In this document: positions 54,911-64,000 of the stretch, one piece after another
Numbering within the stretch: position 1 is the first letter of the stretch
Layout of the letters: every line of letters begins with the position of its first letter
NCBI GenBank assembly: GCA_030278955.1
Contig: JAOANR010000003.1
Span: 60,443,628-60,507,627 of the forward strand
Source: Hygrophila difformis
Lineage: Eukaryota > Streptophyta > Magnoliopsida > Lamiales > Acanthaceae
Reading direction: 5' to 3'
Length of the DNA: 64,000 nt
Notes under the pieces: model-generated
Databases searched by the model: none
What the model was told of the DNA's origin: nothing
What the model saw: the letters and a program-made list of their open reading frames with translations, nothing else
Made by a program: the position numbers and the translations under genes

Positions 54911-55333
54911 ATGGAGAATATGACTAAAACTGCTGAAAACTCTAAAACAGATTTGTTTAAAGCAGAAACTTTTGAAAACACAGAAACAAGGTTTGTTATT
55001 GTATCTTATCCGAAAACACACTTTCTATGCCAAGAATGTGAAATTTGGCTTATTAGACTGATGAATAAGCGAAATCAAATAGACATGATTTGCAGAAAAC
55101 AAAGATTGTTTGAAAATATTATAAAATGGAAAGTGACTAAGGAGGCTGAATTTCTAAAAAATGAAATAGAAATTCTAGAAAACAGTTATCAAAAGCATAC
55201 TAAAATCTATAATGTTTTTGAAAAATTACAGGATAACCATATAAAAAGATGTGAAAACTATTTCATAGCATGTGAATATGAAGAAAAAATGTGGAAAAAA
55301 TTACAAGAAGAACATTTAGCCAGAAATAACTAA
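54911..55333 (+). CDS. viral leader ORF i, 140 aa, CxxC plus coiled coil
   Basis: LCQECEIW (CxxC) near residue 38 is followed by a Lys/Glu-rich helical stretch to the end. No family recognised. It ends TAA, sharing one base with the next ATG (TAATGG). The frame is intact in an otherwise decaying provirus. Confidence 0.55.
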   Translation: MENMTKTAENSKTDLFKAETFENTETRFVIVSYPKTHFLCQECEIWLIRLMNKRNQIDMICRKQRLFENIIKWKVTKEAEFLKNEIEILENSYQKHTKIYNVFEKLQDNHIKRCENYFIACEYEEKMWKKLQEEHLARNN

Positions 55334-55647
55334 TGGAAGCAAGAACACTTTTTGATATTTGTCCAGAATGTGGAAAACTTGGAGAAACCATGTGGAAAAC
55401 AGAAAAAGAAATAAAAGACCTTAAAGATTCAATTATAAGGTTAAAAGAATATAAAGAAGACGAAGAAGAAGAAGTACAAGAACTCATATATGGGTTAAAC
55501 CATGAAGAAGAAATAAATATCATTCGTAATTCAATACACAGATATGAAGAAGTGATTAGTTACCAATCATCTGACCTTAAAACAAAAATAAAAGAGTTGA
55601 ATACTTCCAAAACAGAATTCATTAACCATATCAAAAACCAACATTAA
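55333..55647 (+). CDS. viral leader ORF ii, 104 aa, CxxC plus coiled coil
   Basis: DICPECGKLGE gives a CxxC at residues 10-13, then a long acidic/basic coiled coil. Same layout as the preceding ORF and as small ORF 1. Coupled to the preceding ORF by TAATGG. Confidence 0.55.
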   Translation: MEARTLFDICPECGKLGETMWKTEKEIKDLKDSIIRLKEYKEDEEEEVQELIYGLNHEEEINIIRNSIHRYEEVISYQSSDLKTKIKELNTSKTEFINHIKNQH

Positions 55648-55648
55648 A

Positions 55649-55828
55649 ATGACTTATAAAACAATAAGAAGCTACAGTCAATGGGAGAAAACTGCGATTG
55701 AAAGATACCGCATTAAAAAAGAAATTGTGAAAATCCAAATCGAAGCAAAGATATATAAAATGTTTACCACTTTTAAACAGGAAAAATCTCATAATGGAAG
55801 AATTAGATTTAAGTTTTTGGATAAATGA
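55649..55828 (+). CDS. viral leader ORF iii, 59 aa
   Basis: It begins at an ATG one base after the preceding stop (TAAAATG). Basic, helical, no cysteine. It overlaps the next ORF by 35 bp. Confidence 0.4.
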   Translation: MTYKTIRSYSQWEKTAIERYRIKKEIVKIQIEAKIYKMFTTFKQEKSHNGRIRFKFLDK

Positions 55829-55907
55829 TGAAATCAACAACCTACAGGCATATGAAAAAGGAATAGACCGGGAAAGAAAACAGTGGCAGGTTAATTATAC
55901 CGGATAA
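55794..55907 (+). CDS. viral leader ORF iv, 37 aa
   Basis: It starts in the context CATAATGG and ends at the (TAA)n border. Acidic N-terminus (MEELDLSFW). It could be truncated by the provirus border. Confidence 0.3.
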   Translation: MEELDLSFWINDEINNLQAYEKGIDRERKQWQVNYTG

Positions 55908-55908
55908 A

Positions 55909-55959
<51 letters not shown>

Positions 55960-56000
55960 AATAAATAAACAAACAAATAAATAAAATAATAATAACAATA
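55908..56000. repeat. (AAT)n / (AAAT)n microsatellite at the provirus border
   Basis: About 13 AAT units, then AAAT and CAAA units. The poly-Leu frame on the minus strand is an artefact. Confidence 0.9.
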
Positions 56001-56054
56001 ATAAACAATATAATATATAAAATACAAACAAGCAAATAAAAATAAAATATAAAT

Positions 56055-56135
56055 GCAAGGTACCCAACTCAAAGTTTTGAAAACATTCGTGGGTCTAACC
56101 TAAAGGATGAAACTTTTAGGTACTAAACTTAAAGT
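56055..56135. repeat. right flank of the provirus: inverted GGTACC modules
   Basis: AAGGTACCCAACTCAAAGTT and TTTAGGTACTAAACTTAAAG are related, in inverse direction, to the left-flank modules. Identity to the left flank is roughly three quarters over about 35 bp by eye. Confidence 0.4.
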
Positions 56136-56363
56136 TCCTATTGTTGGAGGGTATATATCTCCAAAAACCCCTTATTTATTAGATGAATATATATTTTCAG
56201 AGGCACAAACAAATTATTTTAGTAAAACACTATTGAAAAAACTATTCATAAAAATAATACTAATTTCTTTATTCTAGTCTCATTTCAGTAATTCAATATA
56301 CATTTTAACCGATTAATGACTCAAATTATTTATAAATACATTTTTTTTCTCACTTAACTATAG

Positions 56364-56429
56364 TTGATTTTTCATCACAATTATACAATATATATATATA
56401 TATATTGTATAATTGTGATGAAAAAATCA
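56364..56429. repeat. near-perfect 66-bp palindrome
   Basis: TTGATTTTTCATCACAATTA is mirrored by TAATTGTGATGAAAAAATCAA around a (TA)n centre. A strong hairpin in single strand. It may be a head-to-head Stowaway remnant, since TGATTTTT...ATTATACAAT recalls type A interiors. Confidence 0.8.
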
Positions 56430-57359
56430 AACTAAAATTGTTCTATAAATAATTCAATAGTGAATAATAAAGCTAGAAATTTGAAAGGGATAAAGTAGCT
56501 AGCTACAAAAGGTGTACACATTTTCTCACCACTTTTTAACAATTCTCTTGTAGTCGTTTGTAATAATGGTGGGTTTGGACCACTAGTAAATTCGATCAGA
56601 TTATGAATTCCAATGATATCTATTTATGTAGATCATTTGAATTTTTTTGTATTTTTTTATTTTAATTTTTATTTTCCTAAGTGAAGTAAGCAGATCACAC
56701 TATGAAAGTAGTGAATGGCCTAAATTTAGCATTCTATCACTGGTTTACTGTAATTAATAAATCTCTAAATTAACATATTTTTAAAAAAATGTCACACTTG
56801 AAATAGGGGAAGAAATAAATAAAGCTAAGGATCCTATGATTCCTATCCAGTCACCCTCATACAGTATTTCATTTTAGTTTTAATTCTATACTAGTAGTGT
56901 TAAGTGTAATGATAGAAATTCAAAATTTTAAGTGAGATTTCGGATTCATAAATAAATTTCCCTTAATCAAATTAATAAACTAGCTTGTTTTTTTTTTTTT
57001 TTTCTAAAGAAAATATTAATGTAGTGGTACACTGGTACTAATAGTTAATTTATTGTTTTTATATTAGGGCTTTAAAACAAAACATTAATAAATCATCAAC
57101 ACTTATCATTGCAACAGCATTATATATTCAGCAATGAACTCGAAGGGGCATATATATATAGTAGCTGGTATCATATTCCATGTTGAAACGAAATTCAACA
57201 ATAACTACACATGATTTAAGCAAACACAATAAAATGCTCCTATAGAATACTACAAAATACCAACATTCTAAATATCCCTATTACGTGTGAGTAGTTTCAA
57301 GATATATTCCAACCTTGTTGTCTAGATGTGGATAGTGTAGTACGTGTCGTAGAAATGTC
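56430..57359. other. intergenic, no gene seen
   Basis: AT-rich DNA without recognised elements. Confidence 0.45.
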
Positions 57360-57611
57360 CTTCCTCCGTAAAGGTTGCGCTTCTCATTTGCACGTATGTC
57401 AATACACATTTTCAACGATTAATAATTCAAATTCGGTACAAGTAAAAATTCTTAAAATTTGATATTTAAAAACTAGAAGATGAGACGAATCTAACAAGAT
57501 CTCACTTGATTATATTTTGTCTTCTATAACTATAACAAAAATAGAAGTCAAAGTACTATAATGAACAGTAAAAAAAGTCAACGCGTAACATTTAAAAAGA
57601 AACAGAGGGAG
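57360..57611. mobile_element. Stowaway-like MITE, type B
   Basis: Ends CTTCCTCCGTAAAGG and AAACAGAGGGAG followed by TA. The interior is type B. Confidence 0.7.
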
Positions 57612-57617
57612 TATATA

Positions 57618-57700
57618 TGATGACGAAAAGAAAAAGATGAATGTTGTCGTCTAAAACTTAATAAATGTTTCTCGAATTTTGTCACCTTCCAATGGAAAAT
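57618..57700. repeat. dispersed GTCGTCTAAAACTT-type repeat fragment
   Basis: ATGATGACGAAAAG...GTTGTCGTCTAAAACTTA resembles 2195-2300 and 8770-8890. Confidence 0.35.
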
Positions 57701-57778
57701 TTGGTAGTAATTCCCCTCCCCAATTGAAATATATATCACACAAGAATCATTTTGCCTCGCATATTAAGGTTGTAAATT

Positions 57779-58361
57779 CAGTGGCGAAACCAGAAATGTC
57801 AATAAGAAGGGGCCGGTTTCACTAAAAAAAATTCACAAAAAAAAATTAATTCAAAACCAAACGCAAACTATTTTAAAATATTTCAAATAACGTTATACGA
57901 AATAAGAATTCAAACTTAACTTCCAACTGAGGGAGATGAATGTCCACGATCAACAGGTGGAGATGGATAGCAATTAGAAGTTGGTCATTTTCTTAATTTT
58001 CTATGTTGTTATTGTATAGTTCAAACTTGAAACTCATAGTGTAGAAAATGGTTAGAGTTTGGAATTTGATTTGTAATGACGGTGAATTGGTGATGGAACG
58101 GTAGAAATACCAGTGGACAAGGAAGAGGTATAAGTGGAGTACAGAACATGCGTTACTTCAATATAATTGGATCAAAAACTATTGTATTATAAATAATTGG
58201 GTTTTTAGAATTTAAAAGAATAAAACAATTAACATATAACATTTACTTATATCATACATTTGACTATTGAATTATAAGTATATTATTATTATAGACTTGT
58301 TGCAAAATTCATGGGAGGCCGGCCCAAGCCATTCCATATATGGTTGTAGTTTCGCCCCGTG
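57779..58361. mobile_element. possible hAT-like element, ~580 bp
   Basis: Left CAGTGGCGAAACCAGAAATG and right GTAGTTTCGCCCCGTG are roughly inverted. The flanks resemble each other (TTGTAAATT and TTGTAATAATT) but no exact 8-bp duplication is present. Confidence 0.4.
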
Positions 58362-59601
<1,240 letters not shown>

Positions 59602-59837
59602 GTAACACTTAGGGATGGCAATGGGTCGGGTCTGGGTCGGTTCCGCCAAGACCCAAGATCCAACCCAGGGCTCGGGTTCGATTCGGTTCCGGGTCTGACC
59701 CGGACCCATTGCCATCCTTAGGGATGGCAACGGGTCGGTTCTGGGTCTATTTTTGTAAGACCCAAGACCTGACCCAAGCTCGGGTCTTTCTCGGTTTTCG
59801 GTTCTGACCCGGATCCATTGCCATCCCTAGTAACACT
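59602..59837. mobile_element. dimeric hAT MITE, 220 bp
   Basis: The element is 59610-59829 with a perfect 8-bp target duplication GTAACACT (59602-59609, 59830-59837). The outer ends are TAGGGATGGCAATGGGTC and GGATCCATTGCCATCCCTA. Internally CCATTGCCATCC at about 59706-59717 meets TTAGGGATGGCAACGGGTC, so two ~110-bp units lie head to tail within one insertion. Each unit is itself an inverted repeat rich in GGGTC/GACCC. Confidence 0.85.
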
Positions 59838-60234
59838 GTACTAATACCAATCATCACCATTCACCAATCATGGTATGTCTGCCTAATTTTATTTTAATCA
59901 TTTTGTACAATTGCACTATTTCTAATTAGAAGTTGAAATTTTCTTGCACATCTTTACAAGTATTGACAGTTTTTGACACTACAATCATGTACTGTTATCC
60001 TGCTGGATTCTAGGATTTTATCAACCCAGCCTGAATATTGTTGAATGTTGAAATCAAGAACTCAACATCATTTCTTATGAAATTCAACAACCATCAAACC
60101 ATGTTGGATTGCTTAGAGCCTAGTGTTAAACTTTGTTTTGGGTTTTCTCTGAGTGGATGATTAGATATATATCAGGAAAAAAGATAATAAAAATTAATTG
60201 AATATATATCGTCAAAAATTTATGATAAATATTA

Positions 60235-60493
60235 CTCCCTCCGTCCCACTTAAAATGTCTCATTTTATTTCTGCACACAATCCAATGCACTTTTTTAATC
60301 GTTAATATCTCAAATATATACAACTAAAAATTATATAAAATATATATTCTAAAACTATACGATTAGACGAATCTAACAAGACCAAACTCGACTATTTTTT
60401 TCAAATATATAATTACAATAATATTGAGTCAAAGTTGAATAATAAACAGTGTCAAAAAGTCAAACGGAATAATTCAACTGGGACGGAGGGAGT
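60235..60493. mobile_element. Stowaway-like MITE, type A
   Basis: Ends CTCCCTCCGTCCC and GGGACGGAGGGAG with TA flanks. 259 bp, the same length as 7327-7585 but inverted. Confidence 0.85.
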
Positions 60494-60499
60494 ATTATC

Positions 60500-61182
60500 A
60501 ACTTGCCACCAAGATCTTCGAAACTGTAATATCAATCATCTAGTATGTACAAACGACACCAAATGGAAAAACAGTACCATCACAAAGAATTATTGGCCAT
60601 GTTTGGTTGCAGACTGGAAATAATTTTATATTAACCATTTTTTATGTAAGCCTCCATGTCATTCACACATAAAACACATTTTTCTTTACATAAATTTCAA
60701 AAAAAGACAACAAAATCATCACCCCAAAACACATCAAAAATACAACAAAAACATAATGATCATTGTCAACAAGAATGATCACTTGACAACATATGCAAAC
60801 AAACAACCTGTAAATGGTAATGAAGGAAGAATATTGAAGGACAAGGGAAGACTCACAGTGGGGAAAGGAAGATACAAATCCAGAGGAAACTACTCTCCAG
60901 GGATTTTATCAGCGCCAGCAGACCATGTGGATTTATGAATTTTAACATCAGGTACCCCATTTTCCTTGCATTTCATCCTCCGTGCGAGCCCGAGCAAGAG
61001 TCCAAGAGGCGACACCTGCCTCCGCGGGCAATGTTAGTAACCGGTGCTGTACACCGTTCAGCAATCCCTTTATGGCTAGAACACAATATTTAGCTCAATT
61101 ACTGCGAAAAAGAATGTCCATAACTCGGCTGAGGAAAGTAGGCAATAGATGAGAGGTGAACAGACAGAAAACCTCGGAAAAA
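60500..61182. other. downstream flank of the BTB gene
   Basis: It probably contains the 3' UTR of the minus-strand BTB gene. A GC-richer patch at about 60955-61060 is unassigned. No separate gene is supported. Confidence 0.4.
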
Positions 61183-63960
61183 TCACAAGTTATCTGCACC
61201 AGGGGCCACTATTCTCATCAGACGAGACCTCTCGACCTCGCCATTTCGTTTCCAAAATGCCCTCCTCCACCATACTACGAATCCCCTCTGGATATTGGGG
61301 CAATCATCGCCAGCATTCAGAAACCGATCAAACCATGACAACATAATTTCCTGCTGCCACGACATTGGCAAAGTCAATATAGTGTTGCTAAGGCCATCCT
61401 CGATCAAATGTCGATCGATTCCCTTTGACGCCCTCCTCATCCATCCAAAGTCCTCATAAAAAGGTACCAACCACGTCTGTAGAAGCAAGCATCTCGACTC
61501 TTTGGAAGCCAGAAGCTGCCCCTTCCCAATCCCGACAAACAATCTAGCCGTAACTCTGCTGATTTCGTACCTGTGGACAATAGGCACTTTGGAATGTGCT
61601 TCCGATAGCTCAGACTGTGAGCCCCACATCTTTAGAAAGTCCTCCGCAATCTGCCTGTCAATTAGTATATCCAACAGCCAATGCAAATTATCTGCCTGTC
61701 TTGCTATCTGTCCAACGTCCTGTGTTTTCGTTTCTGCTGCCAGCAGAAAATGATGGCGGAGCAGTTTCAGGCACCCGTCACAAGCCGAGTACAGTGACTC
61801 CTTCCTCAAGTCATTATGCGATGAATTCTCCCGCAGCATTTTGGTTACCAATGTTTTCATCTCTTTTCTGGCCTTCTCATCCTTTCCCTCAAGAACTACG
61901 TGCAAGAGCTTGAGAAGTACTTCTTCATTGTTATTTCCATCCTCATTACCTGATCTGATGTCCACTGAAACTCTCTTTAAAACTTCGACAGCTCCAACAC
62001 CTTCGAGCCTAAGCTCCGATAGCAGTGCAGCTACCTTCTCTTCCTCGTCTTCAGCCCACGGAGCAGCTTCCAAATATTCCAAGCAAGATAACACTCCCGC
62101 ATCAAATCCAATTGCTGCCGAGACCTACGTTAGAAACCATCCATCAGAATATCAAAGTCATTTATTTGGATATTGACAAGAAGTCAACACTCAAAGTATG
62201 TCATCATCCTTGTGTTAGAAGTTTTTTTTAACCGAGTTTTAAGAAAATGTGAATGATGAAAAAGATCTTGCAACAGTTATATTACTGTTAACGGAAATTA
62301 CAAAACGAAAATCTACACAAGGTGACAATCCTTAAGATGTGTATTGTCACTCTCTATAGAATTATTGGGGTAGGACATATACATAAATGCCAACTGTTCT
62401 CGGACAGCATTGGGGAAAATTGGCCATTCACGAAATTGACAAGCTTGAGGAATTAGGTATGACGAGAGATTCTACTATCAAATTGACTCCTCAACCCACC
62501 CCCAATTGCCAGTCACAACAAAGTACTTGAAACAAAGAAATTTAACCAGAACCCAAGTTTAGATTTCCCTTTGGTGTCCAATTTTCAACAATATGAGATG
62601 TGACTGTAATCCAGCTATCCAATGTAAGAAACTAGATTGGCATGGTGGTAATACCAGATTAAAACCAACAGAACACCTTCAATCATCTACTCTAACACAA
62701 CAGCCACCGCATAGCAGAATGCACATAGCGTTTTCTCTTATGGGCATATTAAACAATAACTACAATACTTGGGTTATCGGCTATTCTGAATTGGAAAAAA
62801 ACCAGATCATACCAACACCCAAGTTATCCAAAGTAACCAAGAAACATATCCAAGTGCCCAAATCATCCTCCAAATATCAGGCTATCCAATCTAGAGTTTA
62901 AGCAATTGAAGCTTCACAGAACTATGGAATTCCACAAAACATGATAAAATCCATAAATCGTATTACGAAGAAATCTATATTCTATTGGCAATCCATTTTA
63001 AGTATTTTCATCAAATGTAATGCTGCCAATTCTTACACTAGAACAGAGCTTTCGTTGGATTTCTTTATGTTCATTGGATTAATTCATATATTATCAAGGC
63101 ATTAGAACAGATTACTCCCTATAAAGCACAAACACAACAAGAACGATGAATTCTACACAAAATTGAATGCACAAGCACATTGAAGAACTGATTACCTTTA
63201 AAATCCCTAACACGCGAGGAACGTCCTCTTTCATAAGCTTTTTCCTCAAATCCCTGCAATACATCAATCTGAGAGTCTCGATATAAACCTCAATATCATC
63301 ACAATCGGCGATCTCCACGATGCAAGGCCCCGAATTTTGCTGCTTAGCCCACTCCTCGTTCAATTTCGAAGCGAAAAACCTACTGTGCGCAACGAGGATC
63401 TGTCTGTGAACGCTAATTGAAACGCTAATCCCATCCTTTGAGCTCAGAGTAAGCTTGACGTCGCCGGAGGCGGTATCGTTGAACTGATTCCCAGGGCTCC
63501 GGGATTGGAGGAGATCCATCAAGCGCTGCTGAATCGACGCTTGCTTGTCTTGTGGTGGCGGGTTAGCGATGGGCTTTGAATTTGAGGACTGTTGAATGTG
63601 AACCGAAACGGCGCCGTTTGGGGCTAGGGTTGATGAAGCTCGAGGGAGGATATCGGTTTCATTGGCCATCATTTCGAAAAGGGTGGGGCTGGAGCGGGTT
63701 TTCTCCACTTGCGGCGGCGGAGACAGGAGCCCCGCGGTGAGTGCGGAGTTGAATTTGCTGAAAGACGAGGGGAATTGATCGGCGGTGCTGGTGTAGGAGG
63801 ATTCCATGGAGGAAGTGGTGTTTAGATCTGCAATTGAAGCGTCAATTCTGGAGGTGTGGTGGGGTGCGGGGGCGGGGGAGGCGGTGATGGTGGTTTCACG
63901 GCAGCGGCGGCGCTTGGTTTTGACAGGCGGGGTCTGGAAATGGAGGTGGGCAGTGGCCAT
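61183..63960 (-). CDS. BTB/POZ domain protein (At1g63850-like group)
   Basis: Two exons on the minus strand, 63960-63196 and 62124-61183, phase 0, GT-AG, 568 aa. A low-complexity N-terminus (Ser/Thr/Pro-rich, with KTKRRRCR at 14-21, a possible nuclear signal) precedes a BTB fold (about 161-255: [37 protein letters not shown]). Exon 2 is helical (BACK/ARM-like; [20 protein letters not shown], then W- and L-rich helices) to the C-terminus. The group is plant-specific, and BTB proteins of this type are usually considered CUL3 adaptors or scaffolds; no substrate can be inferred. The 1.07-kb intron (62125-63195) holds no recognised element. Confidence 0.88.
62125..63195 (-). other. intron of the BTB gene
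   Basis: Donor AAG|GTAATC at 63195 and acceptor AACGTAG|GTCTCG at 62125. The frame at 62593-62901 (+) inside it has no support. Confidence 0.7.
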
Positions 63961-64000
63961 ATATGAGGAATTGGGGAGGGGTTTAGTACTTAGTAGTAGT

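Larger units (their letters stand above)
45439..55907 (+). mobile_element. endogenous caulimovirid (pararetrovirus), one genome unit
   Basis: About 10.5 kb on one strand with primer site, movement protein, coat protein, protease, RT-RNase H, a transactivator-like ORF, promoter and poly(A) signal, then further small ORFs. There is no integrase and no long terminal repeat pair, which argues against an LTR retrotransposon. The order is that of a circular genome opened at about the primer site. Separate movement and coat ORFs and several small ORFs recall multi-ORF genera (caulimo-, soymo-, rosadnavirus) rather than petuvirus. The genus cannot be fixed by eye. Codon use is strongly AT-biased and unlike the host genes. 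Confidence 0.9.

Noticed and set aside
45439..55907. LTR retrotransposon
   Set aside because: No paired LTRs, no integrase, and movement protein and transactivator-like ORFs are present; a caulimovirid fits better.
61502..62231. Plus-strand frames opposite BTB exon 2
   Set aside because: Shadow frames; the minus strand carries a conserved protein with correct splicing.

Overview
The window is nuclear DNA of a dicot plant. It is AT-rich, its genes have introns with GT-AG borders, and the long spaces between genes are full of plant-type transposable elements: Stowaway-like MITEs, hAT MITEs, tRNA-derived SINEs, MULEs, a CACTA end and a LINE tail. The style of the genes and repeats suits an asterid, perhaps Lamiales, but that placement is only a guess. 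A run of exactly 500 Ns (5581-6080) is an assembly gap.

Five host genes can be supported. They are a HIPP-type isoprenylated HMA-domain protein (2694-3777, +, 3 exons, 186 aa); a small basic 61-aa protein with its own TATA box (9656-9841, -); a DUF604/Fringe-like type II glycosyltransferase (30419-32836, +, 3 exons, 515 aa); a BEL1-like (BELL/TALE) homeodomain factor (39240-41386, -, 4 exons, 610 aa, with one GC-AG intron); and a BTB/POZ protein (61183-63960, -, 2 exons, 568 aa). They look unrelated in function and do not form a cluster.

The space between them is a transposon graveyard. The main pieces are a 1.03-kb foldback MULE made of CGGTATACCG-type repeats with a perfect 10-bp target duplication (17246-18278); a 5.7-kb MULE (19308-24979) that carries about 9.5 copies of a 278-bp satellite and a broken transposase exon; a 768-bp hAT element (14571-15338); a head-to-tail dimeric hAT MITE with a perfect 8-bp duplication (59610-59829); and two SINE families, several copies with clear target duplications.

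The most striking block is one endogenous caulimovirid (plant pararetrovirus) genome unit at about 45439-55907. It has a tRNA-Met primer-binding site, three small ORFs, a 30K-type movement protein, a coat protein with zinc knuckle, an aspartic protease, RT-RNase H and a transactivator-like ORF. A TATA box and poly(A) signal follow, and then four further small ORFs lie in what would be the leader. Many neighbouring ORFs overlap by TAATG, ATGA or ATGAATA(A/G) stop-start junctions. A canonical TTTAAAA heptamer sits exactly where the protease frame gives way to the -1 RT frame. The copy also shows decay: the coat frame is broken and the RT active-site motif reads YIDN. The provirus is flanked by repeated GGTACC modules in opposite orientation, which may be the ends of an older element.
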